Source of the DNA: Halobium salinum
GTDB taxonomy: Archaea > Halobacteriota > Halobacteria > Halobacteriales > Haloferacaceae
Assembly: GCF_026586625.1 (NCBI RefSeq)
Contig: NZ_JAODIW010000006.1
Location: 754,927-818,926 of the forward strand
DNA length: 64,000 nt
Direction: 5' to 3'
The notes under the pieces are model-generated. The model was given only the letters and a program-made list of their open reading frames with translations, searched no databases and was not told the DNA's origin. Positions within the stretch are counted from its first letter, which is position 1, and each line of letters opens with the position of its first letter. Below are positions 50,101-57,935 of this stretch, piece by piece. A program made the translations under genes and the position numbers.

Positions 50101-50656
50101 GGACGGGCGTTGGGATGGCGCGGAGAAAAGCGTCCCGTTACGGTCGGCGGGGTTGACGATGTGGCTCGATGCGGCGACGGATTGGACGGCGCGACCGCCC
50201 CGACGGGCGGCCGCGCGCCCCCGGCCGAATGCGAGCGGGACGTCCGGCCCGACCGGTGTGTCGGTCGGGCAACCTCCCTGTGTCTCCGCGAAACCCGGCG
50301 CACGCGCCGGAATGCCAGTTCTATCGCGTGTTCCGGAAAACGCGTATCGCATCCGTCCGCAGGAGTCGCCTCCTGCGTTAGCTATGTACCCACGGCGGCC
50401 GAATACCGTCCCTGCCTAATCACCTAAATAGGCGCCAGCGACTTTTCGTCTCAGTAGGGTTGGCGCACCCGCGGGGCGCGGGACCGCCCTAATCGAAACC
50501 TCCAGTGCGACCTCGCCCTCGCCGTCGATTCGGTGGGAGCGACTCACCAGAAACCGGTCCCGTCTCTACTCGTGACCCTGGGTGCGTCCGAGACCGGGGT
50601 CGGCGACCCGACGACCGGCGACCAAGGGTTTCCGTCTCGGCTTCGAACGTGGGCGT
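50101..50656. other. Intergenic region with three inverted repeats
   Basis: About 550 bases with no supported gene. It holds perfect inverted repeats at 50247-50270 (9-bp arms GCCCGACCG/CGGTCGGGC), 50295-50310 (7-bp arms) and 50358-50377 (8-bp arms CGCAGGAG/CTCCTGCG, 4-base loop), all within 130 bases, and an AT-rich promoter-like patch at about 50415-50432 (CCTAATCACCTAAATAGG). Confidence 0.45.
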
Positions 50657-51697
50657 ATGGACCCGGATGGTGGGACTGGGATGCGGATCGCGGAGGACGA
50701 CGACAGCGACCCGGAGGAGCGGTGGCTCGTCCTCAACCCGGAGAGCGGCGACGGCGGGCACCGCGAGCGGGTTCGCCGGCTCGCCGAGGAGCGGGGGTAC
50801 ACCGTCCGAGAGACGCAGTACGCGGGTCACGCACCCGAACTCGCACGCGAGGCTGCCGCGGCCGACGCGGACCTCGTCGCCGCCGCGGGTGGCGACGGGA
50901 CGCTCAACGGGGTCGTCTCTGGGCTCGACGACGCCGACGCGCTCCCGCGGACGGTAGTCGGGGTCGTCCCCGTCGGCACCGCGAACATCTTCGCGGACCT
51001 CGTCGGCGTCGAGGGCGTCGAACACGCCTTCGAGGTGTTAGCCGACGGGCGCGAACGCCGCGTCGACCTCGGGACGGTCGAGGGTGGGTCACCCGGTGAC
51101 GGGTCGGCCGCGCTGGCCGACGACCCCCGGAGCGGACGGGACGACGCGGACGACGACGACAGCCGCGGCCTGTTCGTCCTCTCCTCTCTCGCCGGGCTCC
51201 CTGCGGAGGCGAGTCTGGCCACCTCTTCGGCGCTGAAGTCCCGCCTCGGCACGGTCGCGTTCGTCGCCACGGCGCTCCGAGAGGCCATCGACTTCGACGG
51301 CATCCACCTCTCCGTCGAGGCGGTCGTAGATGGTGAGGAGACGACGTGGGAGGGGGACGCGCTCGTCGCGCTCGTGGGCAACCTCCGCGGGTTCGGCCCG
51401 CCTCGCGCCCGCGCGAACGCCGAGGACGGCCTGCTCGACGCCGTCATCGTCGAGCGGATGCCGACCCGCGAACTCCTCGCCGAGGCCGCTACCGGCGACC
51501 TGTTCGACCCCGACGCCGACCACGCCCGGCACTTCCGGTCGACCAGCCTCGAAATCGACGCCGCGAACGAACTCGCCTTCAGCGTCGACGGCGAGCGCCT
51601 CGCGACCGACCACCTCTCCGTCGGGGTCCGGCCGGGCGTCCTCCGAATCAAGGTCGGCCCCGACTACGACGCGGCGCTCCCGAACCCCGACGACTGA
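50657..51697 (+). CDS. Diacylglycerol kinase-family lipid kinase
   Basis: A 346-residue enzyme of the DAGK/YegS group. The catalytic-domain signature is LVAAAGGDGTLNGVVSGL (about 73-90) after WLVLNPESGDGGHRERV. The second half is the two-layer beta domain, with haloarchaeal acidic insert (about 160-175, DDADDDDSRG). It phosphorylates a lipid alcohol at the inner membrane face; substrate likely diacylglycerol or archaeal diether, unproved. ATG 50657 is chosen; MRIAED at 50681 is an alternative. Confidence 0.85.
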   Translation: MDPDGGTGMRIAEDDDSDPEERWLVLNPESGDGGHRERVRRLAEERGYTVRETQYAGHAPELAREAAAADADLVAAAGGDGTLNGVVSGLDDADALPRTVVGVVPVGTANIFADLVGVEGVEHAFEVLADGRERRVDLGTVEGGSPGDGSAALADDPRSGRDDADDDDSRGLFVLSSLAGLPAEASLATSSALKSRLGTVAFVATALREAIDFDGIHLSVEAVVDGEETTWEGDALVALVGNLRGFGPPRARANAEDGLLDAVIVERMPTRELLAEAATGDLFDPDADHARHFRSTSLEIDAANELAFSVDGERLATDHLSVGVRPGVLRIKVGPDYDAALPNPDD

Positions 51698-51756
51698 ACG
51701 TCCGGTCCCGCCCCGAACCCGAAAACCGTACGTGTACCCCTTCCTAAGTGCCGTCG

Positions 51757-52821
51757 ATGAGTGCCACGGACCCCGAGTCCAACGCCCCGGACTGGCAGGC
51801 CACCCTCGACGCCCTCGACGAGGTCGACGCCGCCCTCGTCGACGGCTACCAGAGCGGGTTTCCCGTCACGGAGCGGCCGTTTCGGGTCGTCGCCGACGAA
51901 CTCGGCGTGAGCGAGTACGAGGCTCTCGACCGGGTGCGTCGACTGCGCGAACAGGGGGTGTTCCGCCGGTTCGGCGCCGTGCTCAACCCGCCCGTCATCG
52001 GGAGTTCGACCCTCGCGGCGGTGCAGGCCCCCGAGGACCGATTCGACGAGGTGGCCGAGATAATCAACGGCTACCGCCAGGTGAACCACAACTACCGTCG
52101 GGACCACGCCTGGAACATGTGGTTCGTCGTCACCGCCGGGTGCCGGAAGACCCGGGACCGCATCCTCCGCGAAATCGAGGAGCGCACCGGCTGTGCGGTG
52201 CTGAACCTCCCGATGCTCACCGACTACTACATCGACCTCGAGTTCCCCGTCGTCAACCGGGACCGCTTCGCCCGGGAGTCGGTCGAAGAGACCCACGTGG
52301 AGGCCACCCGCATCAGCGAAGACGCCACCGGCGGGCTCACCGACCTCGAGGCCGACCTCCTCGTCGCGATTCAGGGCGGGCTTCCGCTGACGAAGACACC
52401 CTACGGGGACGTGGCCGACGAAATCGGCGCCGACGTGGCGGACGTGCTCGACGCCGTCCGGCGCCTGCTCGACGGGGGCCAGATAAAGCGCATCGGCTGT
52501 GTGGTGAACCACGTCGTCACCGGCTTCCGGAACAACTGCATGGTCGTCTGGAACGTCCCCGACGAGGAGTTAGACGAGCGGGGGGTCCGCGTCGGGTCGC
52601 TCCCCTACGTGACGCTGTGTTATCACCGGCCCCGACGGCCCGAGCAGGGGTGGGAGTACAACCTCTTCACCATGGTCCACGGACGCGAGGCCGACGCGGT
52701 GGACGAGAAGGTCGACGAACTCGCGAGCGAGCACCTTCCCTTCGAACACGAGCGGCTCTACTCCACCGAGACCCTGAAACAGACTGGGGCGCGCTACGAC
52801 GAACTGGTCTCCTCGGAGTGA
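51757..52821 (+). CDS. ahbAB: Fused siroheme decarboxylase (AhbA/AhbB-like)
   Basis: A 354-residue protein with two consecutive Lrp/AsnC-like units, each an HTH plus RAM-type fold. Unit 1 (about 15-165) has HNYRRDHAWNMWFVV (111-125); unit 2 (about 180-350) has VTLCYHRPRRPEQGWEYNLF. These match the two siroheme decarboxylase subunits AhbA and AhbB, which turn siroheme into 12,18-didecarboxysiroheme in the alternative heme pathway. Here they are joined in one chain. His and Arg/Lys residues needed for the reaction appear in both. ATG 51757. The downstream gap holds a dispersed repeat. I am fairly sure of the family, less of the exact catalytic split. Confidence 0.85.
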   Translation: MSATDPESNAPDWQATLDALDEVDAALVDGYQSGFPVTERPFRVVADELGVSEYEALDRVRRLREQGVFRRFGAVLNPPVIGSSTLAAVQAPEDRFDEVAEIINGYRQVNHNYRRDHAWNMWFVVTAGCRKTRDRILREIEERTGCAVLNLPMLTDYYIDLEFPVVNRDRFARESVEETHVEATRISEDATGGLTDLEADLLVAIQGGLPLTKTPYGDVADEIGADVADVLDAVRRLLDGGQIKRIGCVVNHVVTGFRNNCMVVWNVPDEELDERGVRVGSLPYVTLCYHRPRRPEQGWEYNLFTMVHGREADAVDEKVDELASEHLPFEHERLYSTETLKQTGARYDELVSSE

Positions 52822-52910
52822 GTTCTCCGGGTCGTCCGTAGGTTGCTTTCCTCGTTCGCAGTCGAGTAGACTCAGCGAGGTCCTCGTGCGCTACTCGCGG
52901 TAAGGAGCCG

Positions 52911-52930
52911 CGCTCGGCGCGCGCCGAGCG
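52911..52930. repeat. Perfect 20-bp GC palindrome
   Basis: CGCTCGGCGC-GCGCCGAGCG, two perfect 10-base halves with no spacer, in the gap between the ahb fusion and dgcN. Confidence 0.55.
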
Positions 52931-52971
52931 GCCTTTATGGCCGTCTTCGCGAGCGTAGCGAGCGAAGGGGA

Positions 52972-52990
52972 GCGAGACCGAAGGTCTCGC
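52972..52990. repeat. Perfect hairpin in the dispersed-repeat gap
   Basis: GCGAGACC-GAA-GGTCTCGC, an 8-bp stem with a 3-base loop. It lies in a GCGAG-rich stretch (about 52945-53090) that continues into the dispersed repeat. Confidence 0.55.
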
Positions 52991-53119
52991 GAGGCGAGCG
53001 ACCGTGCGAGGGATGAGCGAGCGATGCGAGGCGCGACCGAAGGGAGGGCCTCGGAGGGGCGAGCGGCGAAGCCGCGAGCCGGCGGGTGAATCGGCTGGGG
53101 AGGGTGTGGCGGTGCTGTT

Positions 53120-53242
53120 GGGTGGGGCTCCGAAAGGGGCCGGGCGCTCGGTCCGGTGAGACGACGCAAGCACCGGAGGCGAGCGCAGCGAGCCGAGGAG
53201 CGCAGCGAGTCGCAACCGGTCGAGCGCCCGGGGGCTTTCGAG
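53120..53242 (-). repeat. ~125-bp dispersed repeat, copy 2
   Basis: Minus-strand copy of the element at 43376-43503, with the five matching blocks in the same order. The gap 52822-53370 (549 bases) has no supported gene. Its long open frames are spurious. Confidence 0.65.
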
Positions 53243-53370
53243 GGTCCCCGTGACGTCCGTCACGCACGCACTATCATCTCGACCGTCTTTCCTCCGTCTT
53301 CTGATGAGACCTAGCCCACCCTCCCATGAACGACCCTCCCTTTATGACCCACCCTCCCGTCCGACAAGGC

Positions 53371-54462
53371 ATGACACCCGACGCAAACCACGCGACGGAG
53401 GGCGGCCGCCGCATCGCCGTCCTCGCCCACGGGAAGTTCCCGGACCGCGCGAAGACCGCCGTCGGCCTCCTGCGCTACGGTCCCCACGAGGTCGTCGCCG
53501 TCCTCGACCGGGACAACGCGGGGAGTCGCGTGAACGACCACGTCGCCGACGTCGACGACGCGCCGGTCGTCGAGCGCTTCGACGAGGTGCCGGAGTGTGA
53601 CGCGCTCGTCGTCGGCATCGCCCCAATCGGCGGCGGCTTCGACGACTCCTGGCGTCCGGACGTACGCGCGGCGCTCGAACGGGGCTGTGACGTGCAGGCG
53701 GGGCTCCACTACTTCCTCACCGAGGACGAGGAGTTCGTCGAACTCGCCGAGGAACACGACGCGACCCTCGACGACGTCCGAAAGCCCCACGACGGCATCG
53801 GCGTCGCCGAGGGAAAGGCGGCCGACGTGGACGCCGAAGTCGTCCTCACCGTCGGCACCGACTGCTCGACGGGGAAGATGACGACCACCCTCGAACTCGT
53901 CGAGGCGGCCCGCGAGCGCGGCGTCGACGCCGGGTTCATTCCGACCGGGCAGACGGGCATCATGATAGCCGGCTGGGGGAACCCCATCGACCGCGTCGTC
54001 TCGGACTTCACCGCGGGCGCCGTCGAGGAGATGATTCTGGAGACGGGGAACGACCACGACGTGCTGTTCGTCGAGGGGCAGGGCGCCATCGTCCACCCGG
54101 CCTACTCCGCCGTGACCTGCGGCATCCTCCACGGGTCGATGGCCGACAGACTCGTGCTGTGTCACGAGGTCGACCGCGACGCAATCCACGGCTACGAATC
54201 GTTCCCGACGACCGACGTGCCGACGCTCGTCGACCTCTACGAGGGGCTGGCGGCGCCGGTCCACGAGACCGAGGTCGTCGCCGGCGCACTCAACACCCGC
54301 ACTCACGGCGACGACGCGGAGGCCGCCCGTGACGCCGTCGAAGCCTACGCGGACGAACTCGACGCCCCCGCGACCGACCCGGTGCGGTTCGGCGCCGACG
54401 AGATTCTCGACGTGGTCCTCGACGGCGTCGCCGCCGAATCGAACGCCGTCGAGGGGGAGTGA
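53371..54462 (+). CDS. dgcN: DUF1611 protein, DgcN-like D-glutamate N-acetyltransferase
   Basis: A 363-residue protein. A Rossmann-like N-terminal domain (RIAVLAHGKFPDRAKTAVGL; LVVGIAPIGGGFDD) precedes a P-loop domain with VGTDCSTGKMTTTLELVEAA (about 168-187, Walker-A-like). Blocks IPTGQTGIMIAGWGNPID and VEGQGAIVHPAYSAVTCGIL are DUF1611 hallmarks. Bacterial DgcN (this family) acetylates D-glutamate, and DgcA (enolase-superfamily racemase) follows; the next gene here is just such a racemase. Start ATG 53371; TATA-like CTTTATG is about 30 bases upstream. Role in using D-Glu is inferred from family knowledge. Confidence 0.83.
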   Translation: MTPDANHATEGGRRIAVLAHGKFPDRAKTAVGLLRYGPHEVVAVLDRDNAGSRVNDHVADVDDAPVVERFDEVPECDALVVGIAPIGGGFDDSWRPDVRAALERGCDVQAGLHYFLTEDEEFVELAEEHDATLDDVRKPHDGIGVAEGKAADVDAEVVLTVGTDCSTGKMTTTLELVEAARERGVDAGFIPTGQTGIMIAGWGNPIDRVVSDFTAGAVEEMILETGNDHDVLFVEGQGAIVHPAYSAVTCGILHGSMADRLVLCHEVDRDAIHGYESFPTTDVPTLVDLYEGLAAPVHETEVVAGALNTRTHGDDAEAARDAVEAYADELDAPATDPVRFGADEILDVVLDGVAAESNAVEGE

Positions 54463-54469
54463 GCCTCGC

Positions 54470-55510
54470 GTGAGCCTCACCTGCGAGTTCGAGCGGGTCG
54501 AACTGCCGCTCTCCCACCCCTTCACCATCGCCCGCGGCACCCACGAGGTCGCCGAGAACGTCGTCGTCCGAATCACGGACGGCGGCGGGATGACCGGTGT
54601 CGGCGCCGCCGCGCCGTCGGCTCACTACGGCGAGACCGCGGCCACCGTCGAGGCCGTCCTCCCGAGCCTGCTCGACGAGGTCCGCGAGGTCGGCGACCCC
54701 CACGCCCTCGACGAGGTCGAGCGTCGCCTCCGCCGAGTCGTCGAGCGCAACCCCGCGGCCCGAGCGGCGGTGAGCATCGCGCTGCACGACCTCGCCGCGA
54801 AGCGCCTCGGCGTCCCGCTCTACCGGATGTGGGGCCACGACCCCGGCCGAACGCCGAAGACGTCGTTCACTATCGGCATCGACGAACCGGACGTGGTGCG
54901 CGAGAAGACCGAGGAGGCCGTCGAGGCGGGCTACCCACTGCTGAAAGTGAAGGTCGGCACCGACGACGACGAGGCCATCCTCGACGCGGTCCGCGACGCC
55001 GCGCCCGACGCCACCCTGCGGGTCGACGCCAACGAGGCGTGGACACCCCGCCAAGCGGTGGCGAACATCGAGTGGCTCACCGAGTACGACGTGGAGTTCG
55101 TCGAGCAGCCCGTCCCCGCCGGCGACCCGGAGGGCCTGAAGTTCGTCTACGAGCGCTCCGAACTCCCCATCGCGGCCGACGAGTCCTGCATCACGCTCGA
55201 AGACGTCCCCCGAATCGCCGACCGCGTCGACATCGCGAACGTGAAGCTGATGAAGTGCGGCGGCCTGCGCGAGGCGACCCGGCTGTTCCACGCCGCCCGG
55301 GCTCACGGGCTCGAGACCATGCTCGGCTGCATGGAGGAGACGAACGCCGCCATCGCCGCCGCCTGCCACCTCGCGCCCCTCCTCGACTACGTCGACCTCG
55401 ACGGCGCGCTCCTGCTCGCCGAGGACCCCTTCGAGGGAGTCGACCTCTCGGACGGTGAGATTCACCTCGCCGACCTCGACCGACCGGGTACCGGCGCGCG
55501 GGAGGTGTAG
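54470..55510 (+). CDS. dgcA: Enolase-superfamily epimerase, DgcA-like N-acetyl-D-Glu racemase
   Basis: A 346-residue enzyme of the muconate-lactonizing/dipeptide-epimerase branch. Catalytic Lys is in LLKVKVGTDD (about residue 160), metal ligands in LRVDANEAW (Asp), VEFVEQPV (Glu) and PIAADESC (Asp/Glu), and the second Lys in NVKLMKCGG (about 263). GTG start at 54470, 7 bases after the dgcN stop, so one operon. Similar enzymes are Ala-Glu dipeptide epimerases; the DUF1611 partner points to the DgcA role (racemising N-acetyl-D-glutamate). Confidence 0.83.
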   Translation: MSLTCEFERVELPLSHPFTIARGTHEVAENVVVRITDGGGMTGVGAAAPSAHYGETAATVEAVLPSLLDEVREVGDPHALDEVERRLRRVVERNPAARAAVSIALHDLAAKRLGVPLYRMWGHDPGRTPKTSFTIGIDEPDVVREKTEEAVEAGYPLLKVKVGTDDDEAILDAVRDAAPDATLRVDANEAWTPRQAVANIEWLTEYDVEFVEQPVPAGDPEGLKFVYERSELPIAADESCITLEDVPRIADRVDIANVKLMKCGGLREATRLFHAARAHGLETMLGCMEETNAAIAAACHLAPLLDYVDLDGALLLAEDPFEGVDLSDGEIHLADLDRPGTGAREV

Positions 55511-55554
55511 GTTCCGAACGACCTAGTGCCGAGACTCAAATAGCGGGACGCGAC

Positions 55555-55604
55555 CACACCCGTCGTGACCTGACCCCTCGGACCGGGAGGTCGAGGCGGG
55601 TGTG
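55555..55604 (+). terminator. Hairpin after dgcA
   Basis: CACACCCG (55555-55562) pairs with CGGGTGTG (55597-55604), with an inner GACCT/AGGTC stem. It lies 45 bases after the dgcA stop; a T5 run (55676-55680) follows later and may be the actual end of transcription. Confidence 0.45.
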
Positions 55605-55687
55605 CGGCGCGCCGTCCCGGTTTCCGACTTCGGAGCGCAGTCCGACGCGCCGCCTGTACGCCCCTTACTCGCCCCTTTTTGGCTCCC

Positions 55688-56731
55688 TTACTCGGTCCAG
55701 CTGATGTCGCCGGAGCGGTCCGTCTCGCGGAGCACGAACGGGCCGATGGCGAGCGTCCGCTTCGCGACGGTGGCGACGCGGAGCACGTACGACAGCAGGA
55801 GGAAGAAAGGTGCGAGCGTCACCGTCGTCGCCGCGGAGACGACGAGCACGAGGTTGTCGACGCCGAGCGTGAACCCCGAAATCGCGCCGGGACTCACGTA
55901 GAGGAGCATCACCAGCGTCACCGCGAGCGCCGGCACCGCCGAGTACAGCATCAGCCGCGAGAGGTTGACCAGCTCCCACTGGAAGTACAACGTCTTGAAG
56001 TGCTCGCGGGCGGGTCCGAAGAACTCCAGCATCTGTATCACGTCGTCGAGCGCCTCGGCCGTGTCGTCGTCGAAGTCGTCGGCGTAGCGGTTCTGGAGCC
56101 GTTCGGCCTCGTATATCTTCCAGGAGTAGTTGAAGTCGAGCGCGGCGTATATCACGCTGAACGAGCCGAACTGGGCGTCGCTCAGGCCTTCGCCGGCGGA
56201 CGTCGCGTGACTCGTGAGGCTGTCGACGTACTGTTGCATCTGCTCGCGCTGCTCCTCGTCACCCACCCGCTCGACGGCGTCCTCGAGTTCGTTGGCGTAC
56301 GTCTGGATGCCGTCGATGAGCGCCTCGAGAAAGGACGCCGGGTCCGGCGGGCTCGTCTCGTCTTCGAGCCACTCCTCCACGTCGTGTCGGAAGGCGAGCG
56401 ACCCTTGCATCCGCTCGCGCTGGTCGCCCAGCGGGCCGAGCTCCTGTGAGAGCACGAGCTGATTGAACGTGACGACGAGCGTCACGCCGGTGACGACCGA
56501 GTTGATGGCGGGCGAGAACAGCCACCAGAGCGCGTTGTACTGGCGGATTACCAGTCGCATGGGCGAGAGGCCGAGGAAACTGGCGAGGACGAGCACGAGA
56601 AACACGGCGAACGCGACGCCGGCGGCGACGAGCGGTCTGCTCGCGTTCATGAGCACCCACAGCTTCCACCGACTCTCCTCGACACGGCCGCGCATCGTGT
56701 CGCTCGGATTGTCCTCGTCCGTGTCGGGCAT
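55688..56731 (-). CDS. Four-helix membrane protein with large soluble loop
   Basis: A 347-residue protein with predicted helices at about 30-53, 64-92 (VTGVTLVVTFNQLVLSQELG continues), 265-288 and 298-322. Between helix 2 and 3 is a ~170-residue helical acidic loop. Seems conserved-type in haloarchaea but I do not recognise a family. ATG 56731 with a hydrophilic start (MPDTDEDNPSDTM). It precedes no obvious partner. Confidence 0.65.
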   Translation of the reverse strand: MPDTDEDNPSDTMRGRVEESRWKLWVLMNASRPLVAAGVAFAVFLVLVLASFLGLSPMRLVIRQYNALWWLFSPAINSVVTGVTLVVTFNQLVLSQELGPLGDQRERMQGSLAFRHDVEEWLEDETSPPDPASFLEALIDGIQTYANELEDAVERVGDEEQREQMQQYVDSLTSHATSAGEGLSDAQFGSFSVIYAALDFNYSWKIYEAERLQNRYADDFDDDTAEALDDVIQMLEFFGPAREHFKTLYFQWELVNLSRLMLYSAVPALAVTLVMLLYVSPGAISGFTLGVDNLVLVVSAATTVTLAPFFLLLSYVLRVATVAKRTLAIGPFVLRETDRSGDISWTE

Positions 56732-56919
56732 TGCCGTCGCTTCGGATGGCGACTACAAAGACCCGGCGGGCGGAACCCGGGGACGAAGCCGGGGGGCGGC
56801 GGTGGCGGCGCGTACAACTCGGGGCGCGGAGTCCGGGCGGGTTGACCGACGGACCGGTGGCGGTCGGCGGGGGACCGGAGCCGGAGCCGCGGGCCCGTGG
56901 GCCGGAGTCGAAGTCGGCG

Positions 56920-57816
56920 TTACTCGGCGCTTCGCTCCTCCTCGCGGAGTTCCTCCAGTTCGGCTTCGACCTCCGCGTCGGAGACGTCGGCCTCGACATC
57001 CTCGGTATCCACGTCCTCGGTGTCCACGTCGTCTGCGTCGAGGTCGTCTGCGTCGAGCGCGGCCGAGTTCGCCTCCGCCTCGGCGCTCTCGGCCTCGACG
57101 TCCTCGGCGGGTGCCTCGCCCTTGCCCATCTCGGCTTTCAGCGTCTCCAGTTCCGCGTCGACCTCGGAGTCGCTCTGGAGCGCCTCGAGTTCGCGGTCGA
57201 GCGAGTCCTTGTCCGAGAGGGCGTCGTCGAACGCGCCGGTGTCCTGCAGTTCGTCCATGGCGGCCGAACGAGCCTCCATCTCGTCGGTGCGCTCCTCTGC
57301 GCGCTCGATGGCCCGGGCGGTGTCCTCCATCTCGTCGCCGACGCCGCTCATCGCCTCCGAGACGCGGGTCGACGCCTCGGCGGCCTCGTAGCGGGCCTTC
57401 ATCGTCTCCTTCTTCGTGCGGAACTCCTCGATGCGGCTCTGGAGCTTGTTCTTCTTCTCGACGAGGTTGTCCTGCGTGTTCTGGAGGTCGGCGATCTGGC
57501 CCTCCAGTTCCTCGATCTGGCTCATCTTCGACTTCTTCTTCTCGAGAGCCTTGCGCGCGAGGTCCTCGCGGTCGGCGTTGATGGCCTGTCGAGCCTGGTC
57601 GTTGTGCTTCTCGACGTTCTCCTCTAATCGGCGCTTCTGAATCTCCAGGCGCTTCTTCTGGGTCGTCAGGTCCGCGATGCCCTGTTTGACCTGCTGGAGC
57701 TCGTCGCGCATCTTCTCGTAGGAGTAGTCGAGCGTCTCGTTGGGGTCCTCCGCCCGGTTCAAGATGGCGTTGAACTTCGAGCGGATGACGTACGACGCGC
57801 GAGAGAGGATTCCCAT
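56920..57816 (-). CDS. PspA/IM30 (Vipp1) family membrane-stress protein
   Basis: A 298-residue coiled-coil protein: MGILSRASYVIRSKFNAILN (amphipathic membrane-binding helix) followed by helices to about residue 215 (EKMRDELQQVKQGIADLTTQ; KKSKMSQIEELEGQIADLQN). These form ESCRT-III-like rods that protect the membrane. The C-terminal 60 residues are an acidic low-complexity tail with repeats such as LDADDVDTEDVDTEDVEAD, a haloarchaeal addition. ATG 57816. Between it and the membrane gene at 55688 is a GC-rich gap (56732-56919) with no gene. Confidence 0.9.
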   Translation of the reverse strand: MGILSRASYVIRSKFNAILNRAEDPNETLDYSYEKMRDELQQVKQGIADLTTQKKRLEIQKRRLEENVEKHNDQARQAINADREDLARKALEKKKSKMSQIEELEGQIADLQNTQDNLVEKKNKLQSRIEEFRTKKETMKARYEAAEASTRVSEAMSGVGDEMEDTARAIERAEERTDEMEARSAAMDELQDTGAFDDALSDKDSLDRELEALQSDSEVDAELETLKAEMGKGEAPAEDVEAESAEAEANSAALDADDLDADDVDTEDVDTEDVEADVSDAEVEAELEELREEERSAE

Positions 57817-57935
57817 ATCCCCCTCTTGGGCACCCGATGCTTAAAACCTCACGCGGTAAATAGGTCGCTCCGGTAGCGACGGAACGGCGTCCTCGACCGA
57901 GCGGGTCCCGACCCCGCTCGCCGCAGTCGGCCGAC

